In this document: one piece after another, positions 39,639 through 48,147 of the stretch
Numbering within the stretch: the first letter of the stretch is position 1
Layout: the number at the start of each line of letters is the position of its first letter
Assembly (NCBI RefSeq): GCF_000158475.2
Contig: NZ_KI392030.1
Coordinates: 329,628-393,627, forward strand
From: Oxalobacter paraformigenes
GTDB taxonomy: Bacteria > Pseudomonadota > Gammaproteobacteria > Burkholderiales > Burkholderiaceae_D
Length of the DNA stretch: 64,000 nucleotides
Reading direction: 5' to 3'
Translations under genes and position numbers: made by a program
Notes under the pieces: model-generated
Database searches by the model: none
What the model saw: only the letters and a program-made list of their open reading frames with translations
Told to the model about the DNA's origin: nothing

Positions 39639-40205
39639 ATGCGAGGCGTTCGTTACTGTCTGGGAGCCATACTGGCTTCTCTGGTTTTTCTTTCCGCACC
39701 AAGCCAGGCGGCCGATCAAAATACAAACAGTTTTGTTGATGGCGTTTCTTTCGAAGTCGGTGTCGGCGAACATGTTCAGCTTGCCCGCGTCGGTTTCCAG
39801 TGGGACTGGAACAAAGACTGGTTCAGAACGGCAGGTGGCTGGCATTTGAATGGGTACTGGGACCTGAACCTGGGCTGGTGGCATGGAACCCGCTACAACG
39901 ACGAACACGAAACACAAAATATCGGTGTCATCGGTATTACGCCGGTATTCCGCTGGGAAAACGCCAGCAAGAAAGGCGCCTATGTCGAAGCCGGTATCGG
40001 AGCCAGTCTTTTCTCTGAAAACTACAATAACAACGGCAACAAGATGGGGACATCCTTTGAATTTGCCGACCATATCGGTGTCGGATATGTCTTCAGAAAC
40101 AATTTCGATTTGGGCCTGAGAGTTCAGCACTATTCCAATGCCGGTATCAGCAAACCGAACGATGGTGAAAATTTCATCGTATTGCGTGGCGCTTATCGTT
40201 TCTGA
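39639..40205 (+). CDS. pagL: PagL-type lipid A 3-O-deacylase (outer membrane)
   Basis: A 188-residue outer-membrane beta-barrel resembling PagL, which removes the 3-linked acyl chain from lipid A and lowers its endotoxic activity. There is a signal peptide (about residues 1-25, ending in SQAA). The active-site motif is His164-x-Ser166 in RVQHYSNAG, with Glu177 in NDGENF as the likely third member. The last residues GAYRF end in Phe, a typical outer-membrane protein C-terminus. Other parts alternate polar and aromatic residues as in beta-strands. It follows purB by 32 bp. Confidence 0.85.
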   Translation: MRGVRYCLGAILASLVFLSAPSQAADQNTNSFVDGVSFEVGVGEHVQLARVGFQWDWNKDWFRTAGGWHLNGYWDLNLGWWHGTRYNDEHETQNIGVIGITPVFRWENASKKGAYVEAGIGASLFSENYNNNGNKMGTSFEFADHIGVGYVFRNNFDLGLRVQHYSNAGISKPNDGENFIVLRGAYRF

Positions 40206-40233
40206 CAACTTCTGACAATACGGAACGAATATC

Positions 40234-41139
40234 TTGAATACCCCGACTTTGCCCCGAATTGCCTTTATCGGTATCGGACTGATGGGCTTGCCTATGGCTG
40301 CCAGACTGGTCAGGGCGGGCTATCCACTGTGGGCCTGGAACCGGACTCGCGAAAAAGCCCTTCCATTGGCCCAGCTTGGCGCGAACATTGCCTATTCCCT
40401 GGAGGAGGCGGTCAGATCCGCAGATATCGTTATTACCATGCTGGAGGCAGGCCCGGTAGTCAAGAGCGTCATAGAGCTGATGCTGCCATCACTGCGGCCG
40501 GATACCCTGGTAATCGACATGAGCTCAACCAAACAGTCGGAAGCCAGAGACGTTCATCAACTGCTGATGCCAAAGCAAGTCTCTTTTCTGGATGCGCCGG
40601 TTTCCGGGGGCGTGGTCGGCGCGGAAGCGGGCACCTTGGCCATTATGGCCGGGGGAAGTCCAGAAGATTTTCAGCGTGCCAAACCGGTATTTGAAGTGAT
40701 GGGACGTCCTGCTTTGGTCGGCCCTGTCGGAAGCGGACAGATTGCCAAATTGTGCAATCAGCTCATTGTCGGCGGAACAGTCGCTATCGTGGCGGAAGCC
40801 ATGTTGCTGGCTCAGGCCGGAGGAGCCGACCCGGCTGCCATGCGAAATGCGATACGTGGAGGGTTTGCCGAAAGCAGGATACTTGAAGTGCATGGGCAAC
40901 GTATGCTGGACCGTAATTTCAAACCGGGCGGCCAGATTAAAAGCCAGGCAAAAGATCATGCCAATATTGTGGCTGCAGCTCGGGATGCAGGATTACAATT
41001 GCCGTTGACCGCTGTTGTAGCCGATTTGTTTAACGGTTTGCTGGCGGATCATGCAGAAGCGGATCAGGCGGCGGCATTGCTGGCTTTGGAAAAACTGAAC
41101 AACGCTGTCCGGCTGGGCGACAAACCGGATCAGTTTTGA
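40234..41139 (+). CDS. NAD(P)-dependent beta-hydroxyacid dehydrogenase (tartronate semialdehyde reductase-like)
   Basis: A 301-residue beta-hydroxyacid dehydrogenase of the GarR/GlxR/3-hydroxyisobutyrate group. The dinucleotide site is GIGLMGLPMA at residues 13-22, the substrate-binding DAPVSGGVVGAEAGTLAIM segment is present, and the catalytic Lys is in GSGQIAKLCNQLI. The start is TTG at 40234 with GGAACGA upstream; no ATG precedes the Rossmann fold. In an oxalate user a tartronate semialdehyde reductase would reduce the product of glyoxylate carboligase to glycerate, but 3-hydroxyisobutyrate dehydrogenase or another substrate is not excluded. A terminator follows. Confidence 0.82.
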   Translation: MNTPTLPRIAFIGIGLMGLPMAARLVRAGYPLWAWNRTREKALPLAQLGANIAYSLEEAVRSADIVITMLEAGPVVKSVIELMLPSLRPDTLVIDMSSTKQSEARDVHQLLMPKQVSFLDAPVSGGVVGAEAGTLAIMAGGSPEDFQRAKPVFEVMGRPALVGPVGSGQIAKLCNQLIVGGTVAIVAEAMLLAQAGGADPAAMRNAIRGGFAESRILEVHGQRMLDRNFKPGGQIKSQAKDHANIVAAARDAGLQLPLTAVVADLFNGLLADHAEADQAAALLALEKLNNAVRLGDKPDQF

Positions 41140-41155
41140 GATACGAATCTTTTTC

Positions 41156-41191
41156 CGACAAAAAACGCGACAGATGGTCGCGTTTTTGTCG
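41156..41191 (+). terminator. Intrinsic terminator after the beta-hydroxyacid dehydrogenase gene
   Basis: The stem CGAC-AAAAACGCGAC (left, 41156-41171) pairs with GTCGCGTTTTTGTCG (41177-41191) around a 5-base loop, with one bulged A. The central A5/T5 tracts give T-runs on both strands, so it can also act toward the minus strand. It lies 17 bp after the stop codon. Confidence 0.85.
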
Positions 41192-41316
41192 GATGTTTTT
41201 CTTTTGGCCTGGCCCAACGATTAATCCTGTTTTTCTCACCTGTCAGAAATACAAACGCCCGAGGTAAGAAGAGGAGAGGGCGTTTGTACAAGTTGAGAGA
41301 AAGAGAGGCAGTGGGG

Positions 41317-42552
41317 TCAGGAGCGGGATCGGGCCTGCTGTGCGGCACTGGCATGCTGATTGGCATAAGACTGATGAGCGGCTGCCTCAGCCTCACCGAC
41401 CTTGACCGGATAGCCCATCTTGGACAAGACCGACCCCAAAGCCGACAAACACAACATGACATTGGCCGATTGGGCCGTATATCCCATCAAACCGAAACGC
41501 CAGACCTTGCCCGCCAACGGGCCCAACCCTGCCCCGATTTCCAGGTTGAATTCGGAAAGCAGCTTCGAACGTACCTCCGCTTCATTAATGCCTTCCGGCA
41601 CCATAATGGCACTGATCTGCGGCAACCGGTTTTCTTCTTTCACCAGGAACTTCAATCCCATTGCTTCAAAGCCGGCTTTCAACGCCTGATAGTGTCTCTG
41701 ATGACGCGCCCAGGTATTTTCAATCCCTTCTTCTTTCAGCAACAGCAGGGCTTCATGCAAGGCAAACAGACCGTTAATCGGCGCCGTGTGATGGTACGTT
41801 CTGACTGTATTGCCCCAGTAGTTCAGAATCAGGTTCAAATCCATGAACCAGCTCTGAACCTTGTCTTTGCGGCCAGTCACATAGTCGATGACCCGGTCGG
41901 AATACGTGACCGGAGACAGACCCGGCGTGCAGGACAGGCATTTCTGGCTGGCGGAATAAACGGCATCCAGCTCCCACTCTTTGACATAAAGCGGACAGCC
42001 AGCCAGCGAAGTGACCGCGTCAACGATGGTCAGGCAGTCGTACCGGTGAGCTACTTCAGCCAGGGCTTTGGCGTCGGAAACGCAACCGGTCGACGTTTCG
42101 GCATGGACGAAAGCCACGACCCGGGCGTCCGGGTTTTTCTTCAGGGTATCTTCCAGCGCGTTCGGATCGACCGGTTCTCCCCAGGTCCCTTCCACGATGA
42201 CCGGCGTGGCTTTGCAACGCTCGACATTTTCGATCATGCGCCCGCCAAAGACGCCGTTACGACAAACGACGACTTTGTCTCCCGGAGCCACCATGTTGAC
42301 GAAACAGCTTTCCATACCGACGGAGCCCGGTCCTGAAATCGGATAGGTCAACTGGTTGTCGGTCTGGAAGGCATACCGTAACAGGGATTTGAGTTCGTCC
42401 ATCATCTCGACGAAAGCCGGATCAAGATAGCCAATGACGGGAAGGCTCATTGCCGCCAGTACGCGCGGATTGATGTTGGAGGGGCCAGGCCCCATCAAGA
42501 CGCGTTGTGGCGGATGAAATGAGGTAATTTTTTTATGCGAAGCTGCTGCCAT
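41317..42552 (-). CDS. Alanine/serine-glyoxylate aminotransferase (class V PLP enzyme)
   Basis: A 411-residue fold-type I aminotransferase of the AGXT/SPT group that transfers the amino group of alanine or serine to glyoxylate, making glycine. The N-terminal QRVLMGPGPSNINPRVL is typical. The PLP-binding Lys is Lys204 in YSASQKCLSC, and the aspartate contacting the pyridine nitrogen is in TIVDAVTS. The start at 42552 is used; earlier in-frame starts add residues overlapping the upstream gene. The C-terminal tail is Ala/Gln/Ser-rich, unlike the core. It follows a ketopantoate-reductase-family gene by 160 bp containing a perfect palindrome. Codon use is strongly biased. In an oxalate-grown cell it could drain glyoxylate to glycine. 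Confidence 0.9.
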   Translation of the reverse strand: MAAASHKKITSFHPPQRVLMGPGPSNINPRVLAAMSLPVIGYLDPAFVEMMDELKSLLRYAFQTDNQLTYPISGPGSVGMESCFVNMVAPGDKVVVCRNGVFGGRMIENVERCKATPVIVEGTWGEPVDPNALEDTLKKNPDARVVAFVHAETSTGCVSDAKALAEVAHRYDCLTIVDAVTSLAGCPLYVKEWELDAVYSASQKCLSCTPGLSPVTYSDRVIDYVTGRKDKVQSWFMDLNLILNYWGNTVRTYHHTAPINGLFALHEALLLLKEEGIENTWARHQRHYQALKAGFEAMGLKFLVKEENRLPQISAIMVPEGINEAEVRSKLLSEFNLEIGAGLGPLAGKVWRFGLMGYTAQSANVMLCLSALGSVLSKMGYPVKVGEAEAAAHQSYANQHASAAQQARSRS

Positions 42553-42644
42553 GATTTTTTTTGTCTCACTAGGAAATAAAAAGTTTGTCAGGAGATGGGG
42601 TGCCTGACCCAAATAATGTCCTAATCCATTATTTTCCACCATTT

Positions 42645-42661
42645 TCTGTTCCTGGAACAGA
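42645..42661. promoter_or_regulatory. Perfect 17-bp palindrome upstream of the aminotransferase gene
   Basis: TCTGTTCC-T-GGAACAGA is an exact 8-bp inverted repeat with a one-base centre, 93 bp upstream of the aminotransferase start and within the gap after the ketopantoate-reductase-family gene. It looks like an operator for a dimeric regulator or a cruciform site. A second, GC-rich hairpin lies next to it (42668-42696). No cognate regulator is adjacent. Confidence 0.5.
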
Positions 42662-42667
42662 TTTCTC

Positions 42668-42696
42668 TGCCCCGGCCTGTTCAGTCCAGGGCAGTT
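42668..42696 (-). promoter_or_regulatory. GC-rich inverted repeat in the gap between the two minus-strand genes
   Basis: CTGCCC (42668-42673) and GGGCAG (42691-42696) are reverse complements separated by 17 bases. Read on the minus strand it follows the ketopantoate-reductase gene stop by about 17 bases, where a terminator or mRNA-stability hairpin could sit, but no long T-run follows. It may be simply a 3' stabilising stem. Confidence 0.3.
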
Positions 42697-42712
42697 GTCG
42701 CTTTTTTGACGA

Positions 42713-43720
42713 TCAACACGGTTCCATTTTGACTTTGCCGTGTTCTTCTTCCATCGTCTTGGCCAGCAGTTTGACCAGGGCATAGACCGCGTTGATGGAC
42801 GGGGTGGCCGTGTTGGTGATGCGGCCCAGCTCGACCACGGAACCTACCAGCGCATCAATTTCGGGCGCTCTTCCCGCTTCCACATCCTGCAGCATGGAAG
42901 TTTTGTGTTTGCCCACTTTTTCTGCTCCCCGTATCCGTTTTTCCAGCGGTACCCGGAATTCAATGCCCAGTTTGTTGGCGATTCGCTGGGCTTCTATCAT
43001 CATGTTTCCGGCCAGTTCACGCGACAAGGGGTACTGGCAGATGTCGACCAGGGTGGAGTGCGACAGGGAACTGATGGGGTTGAAGCTCAGGTTGCCCCAC
43101 AGTTTCAGCCAGATTTCGGCACGGATGTTTTCCAAAATGGGTGATTTGAAGCCGGCTTTGATGAAGGCTTCGGAAACTTTCTGGGCCCGTTCGGTCACGC
43201 TTCCATCCAGCTCGCCTATCGGGAAACGGTCTCCTTCGATGTGTTTGACCACACCCGGGGCAATCAGGGCAGACGCGGGATAAACCACGCAACCCAAAAT
43301 ACGTTCGGCCGGGATGTTGGCACTGATCAGTCCACTCGGATCGACGCTTTGGACGCGCTGGCCTTCATGGGGGCCTCCGTGTTTGTGGAAGTACCAGAAC
43401 GGAATGCCGTTTTGCATGGTGACAACGACGGTGTCCGGACCGAACAGTTTGGGCACGTCGTTGGCGACCGCATCGACCTGATGGGCTTTCAAAGCCAGAA
43501 TGACCACGTCCTGTGGTCCTACTTCATCATAGTTGTTGGTGGCTTTGACGTCCCTGGCAACGTGTTCTGTCCCGTCTTCCATGATCAGCTTCATGCCGTC
43601 TTTTCTGATGGCTTCCAGGTTCGCACCCCGCACGATGAAGGTCACGTCTTCTCCGGACAACGCCAGCTTCACCCCAACGTAGCCTCCTATCGCTCCGGCT
43701 CCTATGATCGCAATTTTCAT
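42713..43720 (-). CDS. 2-dehydropantoate 2-reductase family protein (ketopantoate reductase-like)
   Basis: A 335-residue NADPH-dependent reductase of the PanE/ApbA family. The nucleotide motif is GAGAIGGYVGVKLALSG near the N-terminus, and the catalytic Lys is likely in EIWLKLWGNLSFNPISS. PanE reduces ketopantoate to pantoate in pantothenate synthesis. Gene order with a glyoxylate aminotransferase and strongly biased codon use suggest a different or additional 2-keto substrate, because biosynthetic PanE is rarely highly expressed. That is inference. A canonical panE elsewhere in the genome would favour it. Confidence 0.8.
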   Translation of the reverse strand: MKIAIIGAGAIGGYVGVKLALSGEDVTFIVRGANLEAIRKDGMKLIMEDGTEHVARDVKATNNYDEVGPQDVVILALKAHQVDAVANDVPKLFGPDTVVVTMQNGIPFWYFHKHGGPHEGQRVQSVDPSGLISANIPAERILGCVVYPASALIAPGVVKHIEGDRFPIGELDGSVTERAQKVSEAFIKAGFKSPILENIRAEIWLKLWGNLSFNPISSLSHSTLVDICQYPLSRELAGNMMIEAQRIANKLGIEFRVPLEKRIRGAEKVGKHKTSMLQDVEAGRAPEIDALVGSVVELGRITNTATPSINAVYALVKLLAKTMEEEHGKVKMEPC

Positions 43721-44185
43721 GTTCTTTCCCTTTTAAATATCGTCTACGCCTGAATTTTTCAGCATGATTTATATGGCCATTATGAAATCACCAGACTTTA
43801 TTTCGGTAAACAGCAAGTAAGGGTAAGTATATGATGAAAATACCCTGATTTACGAAAATTCCTGAGTTAATTAGGAGGAAATATGAAAAATTTTTGGAAA
43901 ACGAGCCATTTATTCAGCAATTATGAATAAAAATTTCTTTTGATGACAACAGCGTTTTTGCCTAAGTTGTTCATTTTCAGCCAGTTACCTTATAAAATCG
44001 CCCGAAAGGAAATTTTCCTCTTCGAAAACTTTTTTGAAATGTGGGTACAATATCTGCAGATCAGAATGGCAGGAAGATTTGGAAGGAAAAGTCACCCTGT
44101 CACCTTGATAGCGACAGTTTCCAGCAAAAAGTCCGCATCGCGGATCAGACTTTCGTAAAATTCATCTAGGAAAAGGAGTGTGACC
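43721..44185. other. 465-bp intergenic region upstream of dps
   Basis: This divergent region lies between the ketopantoate-reductase-family gene and dps. It is AT-rich and carries a short leader-like ORF at 43883-43930 with a strong ribosome site. TACAAT at 44046-44051 could be a dps -10 element, though no good -35 is seen. An ORF at 43940-44158 has no ribosome site and is not called. Confidence 0.5.
43883..43930 (+). CDS. 15-codon leader-like peptide with a strong Shine-Dalgarno
   Basis: An ATG at 43883 is preceded four bases earlier by a near-perfect AGGAGG. It encodes a 15-residue peptide MKNFWKTSHLFSNYE and ends TAA at 43930. It lies 255 bp upstream of dps with no other gene between. It could be a regulatory leader, a small membrane or toxin-like peptide (Lys/aromatic-rich), or chance. 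The unusually good ribosome site is the only evidence of translation. Confidence 0.4.
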   Translation: MKNFWKTSHLFSNYE

Positions 44186-44707
44186 ATGAACATCCCGGCA
44201 ATTGAAATCGGAATCAGTGACAAAGACAGAGAAATCATCAGTAACGGTTTGTCGCGAATGCTGGCAGACAGTTTTTGCCTGTATCTGAAAACACATAATT
44301 ATCACTGGAATGTCAAAGGGCCCATGTTCCAGACATTGCATGTGATGTTTATGGATCAATATACCGAATTGTGGAATGCGTTGGACGAAATTGCCGAACG
44401 TATTCGTTCGCTCGGTTTTCCTGCTCCAGGAACCATGGCCGAATTTGCCACACTTTCCGCTATTAAAGAAGTAGAAGGTGTTCCATCGGCCGAAGACATG
44501 ATTCGCGATGTTATCGTTGCCTCGCAAACAGTAACCCGTACGGCGCGGGAAGTGCTGGATTTGGCCGACAAGGCAAACGATCAGCCAACAATTGACCTGA
44601 TGACCCAGCGTTTGCAGATTCATGAGAAAAATGCATGGATGCTGAGAAGCTTGCTTGAGAGTGGTTCAGGCGAAGCTGTAGCTGTTTCCAAACGGAAGAA
44701 AAAATAA
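44186..44707 (+). CDS. dps: Dps-family DNA-binding ferritin-like protein
   Basis: A 173-residue Dps protein that forms a 12-subunit shell, oxidises iron with peroxide and protects DNA. The dinuclear iron site between subunits is His40, His52, Asp67 and Glu71, in THNYHWNVKGPMFQTLHVMF and WNALDEIAERI. The basic tail KRKKK could bind DNA. The start at 44186 is chosen because AAGGAG lies eight bases upstream; a GTG two codons earlier is less likely. A terminator follows, and the helicase gene converges on it. Confidence 0.95.
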   Translation: MNIPAIEIGISDKDREIISNGLSRMLADSFCLYLKTHNYHWNVKGPMFQTLHVMFMDQYTELWNALDEIAERIRSLGFPAPGTMAEFATLSAIKEVEGVPSAEDMIRDVIVASQTVTRTAREVLDLADKANDQPTIDLMTQRLQIHEKNAWMLRSLLESGSGEAVAVSKRKKK

Positions 44708-44720
44708 AGTGAAAGAACGG

Positions 44721-44755
44721 AAAAACCTTGCTGAACTTGAACAAGCAAGGTTTTT
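44721..44755. terminator. Terminator between dps and the helicase gene
   Basis: AAAAACCTTGCT (44721-44732) pairs with AGCAAGGTTTTT (44744-44755), a perfect 12-bp stem with an 11-base loop. A and T tracts on the ends give T-runs for both strands, so it serves dps on plus and the helicase on minus. Confidence 0.88.
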
Positions 44756-44763
44756 CACGGAAA

Positions 44764-47700
44764 CTATTCTTCGGAAGCATCCTGTTCTTCAAGTGGCCTG
44801 AAAAGGGATTGAAGATCTTCCGGAGTGATTTGGACGTGTTGCGCCTGACCGGATGAAAGCATGGCGTTTGCCAGGTCAGCCTTGCGTTGCTGCAATTCCT
44901 GAATTTGTTCCTCAAGAGTGCCTTTGGCGATCAGTTTGTACACAAACACAGGTTTGTCCTGCCCGATTCGCCACGCCCGATCTGTTGCCTGATTTTCGAC
45001 AGCCGGATTCCACCATGGATCGTAGTGAATGACTGTATCGGCAGCCGTCAGATTCAATCCCACTCCACCGGCTTTAAGGCTGATCAGGAAAACAGGGACC
45101 TTGCCGTCCTGAAAATGGCGTATGGCGGAAGCGCGGTCGGCCGTGTCTCCGGTCAACAAGGCATAAGGAATTCGCCGGCTATTCAATTCTTTCTCGATAA
45201 GGCTCAGCATGCTGGTAAACTGGGAGAAAACGAGAATATGCCGTTTTTCCAGCAGTAATTCTTCCAGCATTTCCATCAGTTCGCTCAATTTGGCGGAGGC
45301 GTTAAGCGTTTTCTTATAAGCCGATCCTCTTAAAAGCCGTGGATCGCAACAAACCTGACGTAACTTCAAAAGGGCTTCGAGAATAATGATCTGGCAGTGG
45401 GCGATGCCGTATTTCGCAATTTCGTCCTGTACTTTTTTGTCCATCAATTCCCGGACGGATTCATAAATCTGGCGTTGGGCATTCGTCAGTTCTACGTACC
45501 GTACCATTTCTGTTTTCATAGGCAATTCGCGGGCGACTTTGTCTTTGGTCCGGCGAAGCAAAAAAGGCCTGATTCGCCGGTAAAGCAATTCCTGTCTGGC
45601 TTCATCTCCCGTTTTTTCTATCGAATGACGAAATTCACTGTTGAATGTTTTTTCATTGCCCAGTAAACCCGGCAGCAGGAAATGAAACTGGGACCACAGT
45701 TCTCCCAAATGATTTTCAAGTGGCGTACCGGTCAGACAGAGTTTGTGGCGTGCACGGAGTGTCGAGGCTATTTGCGTGGCTTTTGAACGGATGTTTTTGA
45801 TATATTGAGACTCATCCAGTATGAGCAGGTGAAATTCGTGTTGCAGTAGTATGTCTTCGTCACGAGGCAGCAAGGCATATGTAGTCAGGACGATATCGGA
45901 TTGTTCAATCCGGGAAAAATATTTTGCGCGGTCTTTGCCCTGAAGGAGAAGCACTTTTAAAGACGGCGTGAAGCGGGAGGCCTCATCCTGCCAGTTGCTC
46001 ATCAAACTTGTCGGCGCCACGATTAATGCGGGGTTCGTCAGGCGTCCTGCTTCTTTTTCAAGAAGGATATGCGAGAGGGTCTGCAGGGTTTTACCGAGTC
46101 CCATATCGTCGGCGAGAATGCCCGCCAGACTGTATTCCCGAAGAAACTGCATCCAGGAGAGTCCCTCGATTTGATAATCGCGCAAAGTCGCCTTGAGTGA
46201 AACGGGCGGTTTGACGGTTTTGACGCCATTGAAAGCGAGCAGCTTTTTGCCCATTTCCAGTAACGAGGCGCCATTGAGCCATTGCAGGGGCAGATTTTCG
46301 TCGAGTTCGGCAAGACGTGCCGAATCAAGCCGGTGAAGCGGTATCGATGTTTTTGAAGGTTCCAGATAATAAAGTTCTCCCAGTATTTTCAAAATGGGCC
46401 GGATTATCTTCCACGGCAAGGCCACTCTGTTTTTATTGGGCAAGGTTGCCAGTAAAGAGTCGGTATCCGATCTTGAATCGAGATTTTTGTATTCGAAACT
46501 TTCCGGATATTTCTGGACAAGGGGCAGTAAAAGAGGAAAAAGGGAAAAATGTTTTTTACCGACGATAATGCCCAGTTCCAGATTGAACCAGTCCTTGTCA
46601 AGATTTTCATCGGTTTCATTGATGCTGGCATACCATTTCTGGATATTTTGCAAGTCATAACGGTAGTCTGGAGACTTCTCGATTTTCCAGCCCGCTTCCT
46701 TTAAGTCCTCCAGATTTTCCTGGGTAAAATGTAACCATTCCGTAGGAGAATCCATCTCCAGTACTCCGGGAAGCGTGTACAAAGGGGAAAGATTATCGCT
46801 TACCTGGCGAAAACCGAACGACACAAGCAGATCGCACATTGCGTTTTCGGTAAAGACATTACGAACGATACGTTCGATGACAATATCGTTTTTTGAGCGA
46901 ATAACCGGTAAATCCGATCCAAGAAAAACGGTCTTGCCATCATAGTCGAACTTCAACTGGGCGAAATCGAACCATTCGGGTGTTTCGTTTTCATTATAAA
47001 AATGTGGCTTGCTTCCCAGATAAAGAATCGGTTGGGGGTCGATGTTTTCAATGGTATTTTCTTCAAGCGGTTCAGGTGGGGGAATGATGTTTTCGATCCC
47101 TTTTTCCATTAGCAGTCTTGACACCGTCTTTTTGTCTTTGACCGGAATAAGCGGAGCCTGGGCAATCAGATCCTGTATTTCACTGATGGAAAAGCAAGTC
47201 ATGTTGTCTGGAAGGATCAATTCTCCACATGTCAGGTTTTCCATGTACCAGGCCGGTTCAGTCGGAAGAATATAGTCTATTGTCGTGGATGAATGACGTG
47301 ATTTTACAGCAGGCGCGGCAAATTCCCAGCGTAATCTGAGGCTTGTTCCCGTTTCATTCCAGGCCAGTTTGGCTTCTCTGGGCGCTGCCGTGCGTAGAGG
47401 AAAAACCAGTCCCTTCCCGATATCCGGCAAAGCGTTTGTCCAGTACAAACGTTTTTGGCCCAGCAATGTTTCCAGGAGCCGGGCTCCCAGTTTTCCTTTG
47501 GGTTCGGCTATACAGGGGCCCGGTAATGTCGAGCCGCTACGAAGGGCAATAAAAAGACGGATCGGTTCTTCATCGTCAGCAGTGAAATAATCCGGCTTTT
47601 CCTGAAGAAGGGGATCGACTTCCGTCATGGGAACAATCGACGAGAATTCACCGCTTGACTTGTAACGTGCGCGGCAAATACTGACAAACAGGCGTTTGTC

Positions 47701-48147
47701 GGACTGATCGGGGGAAAGAATGTACAGCAGTCCGGAAGACGGTTCATTGTCGTGAACCTTATTGCCGAGGGCATCCGGCGAAGCAGGATAAATGGCTGAA
47801 TAAAGCTTGTGTATCCAGTTCGACAGGGGCGTGGCAGCCTGACCATGTTTGTTTTTGTGCTGGTTTTCGTTCTTTTGGAGAATGGTTAACAGAACAGCTG
47901 CTACATGATGGCAGTTCAGCACAAGAGGACATGAACAGGTTCCCTGAAACTGGATACCTTCGGTAGTGGACTTGATAAATGTGTTTTGCTGGTACGTCTG
48001 GTTGCCGGATTCACGCACTTGGGAACGGATCAGGTTGCCGGAACGCTTTATCTGCAAGACCCGTTTTTTCTGGGCGTATATCAAACCGAGTGAGTATGCT
48101 TTCTGCCCAAATTGCTTTTTAATATCTTTCAGCGTGAAATTCATCAT
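44764..48147 (-). CDS. Large SWIM-domain SNF2-family DEAD/DEAH-type helicase (RapA/HepA-like)
   Basis: A 1127-residue protein with an N-terminal SWIM zinc finger (Cys71-x-Cys73-x5-Cys79-x-His81), a long middle region of unknown role, and a C-terminal SNF2 ATPase. The helicase motifs are DDMGLGKTLQTLS (motif I, about residue 690), LILDESQYIKN (motif II), TGTPLENHLGE (motif III), and a C-terminal helicase domain with FLISLKAGGVGLNLTAADTV and DRAWRIGQDKPV. SNF2/SWIM helicases act on DNA-protein complexes or transcribing polymerase. The closest bacterial type is unannotated. It has no partner gene; dps converges on it. Confidence 0.9.
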   Translation of the reverse strand: MMNFTLKDIKKQFGQKAYSLGLIYAQKKRVLQIKRSGNLIRSQVRESGNQTYQQNTFIKSTTEGIQFQGTCSCPLVLNCHHVAAVLLTILQKNENQHKNKHGQAATPLSNWIHKLYSAIYPASPDALGNKVHDNEPSSGLLYILSPDQSDKRLFVSICRARYKSSGEFSSIVPMTEVDPLLQEKPDYFTADDEEPIRLFIALRSGSTLPGPCIAEPKGKLGARLLETLLGQKRLYWTNALPDIGKGLVFPLRTAAPREAKLAWNETGTSLRLRWEFAAPAVKSRHSSTTIDYILPTEPAWYMENLTCGELILPDNMTCFSISEIQDLIAQAPLIPVKDKKTVSRLLMEKGIENIIPPPEPLEENTIENIDPQPILYLGSKPHFYNENETPEWFDFAQLKFDYDGKTVFLGSDLPVIRSKNDIVIERIVRNVFTENAMCDLLVSFGFRQVSDNLSPLYTLPGVLEMDSPTEWLHFTQENLEDLKEAGWKIEKSPDYRYDLQNIQKWYASINETDENLDKDWFNLELGIIVGKKHFSLFPLLLPLVQKYPESFEYKNLDSRSDTDSLLATLPNKNRVALPWKIIRPILKILGELYYLEPSKTSIPLHRLDSARLAELDENLPLQWLNGASLLEMGKKLLAFNGVKTVKPPVSLKATLRDYQIEGLSWMQFLREYSLAGILADDMGLGKTLQTLSHILLEKEAGRLTNPALIVAPTSLMSNWQDEASRFTPSLKVLLLQGKDRAKYFSRIEQSDIVLTTYALLPRDEDILLQHEFHLLILDESQYIKNIRSKATQIASTLRARHKLCLTGTPLENHLGELWSQFHFLLPGLLGNEKTFNSEFRHSIEKTGDEARQELLYRRIRPFLLRRTKDKVARELPMKTEMVRYVELTNAQRQIYESVRELMDKKVQDEIAKYGIAHCQIIILEALLKLRQVCCDPRLLRGSAYKKTLNASAKLSELMEMLEELLLEKRHILVFSQFTSMLSLIEKELNSRRIPYALLTGDTADRASAIRHFQDGKVPVFLISLKAGGVGLNLTAADTVIHYDPWWNPAVENQATDRAWRIGQDKPVFVYKLIAKGTLEEQIQELQQRKADLANAMLSSGQAQHVQITPEDLQSLFRPLEEQDASEE

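Noticed and set aside
41284-42336. 350-codon plus-strand open frame opposite the aminotransferase
   Set aside because: It lies antisense to the PLP aminotransferase, which has a full set of catalytic residues; it reflects codon bias on the coding strand.
42740-43753. Several plus-strand frames opposite the ketopantoate-reductase-family gene
   Set aside because: All are antisense to an intact, motif-bearing gene, with no ribosome sites.
43940-44158. 72-codon plus-strand ORF in the gap before dps
   Set aside because: No ribosome site, AT-driven composition and no domain; the 15-codon ORF upstream has a far better site.
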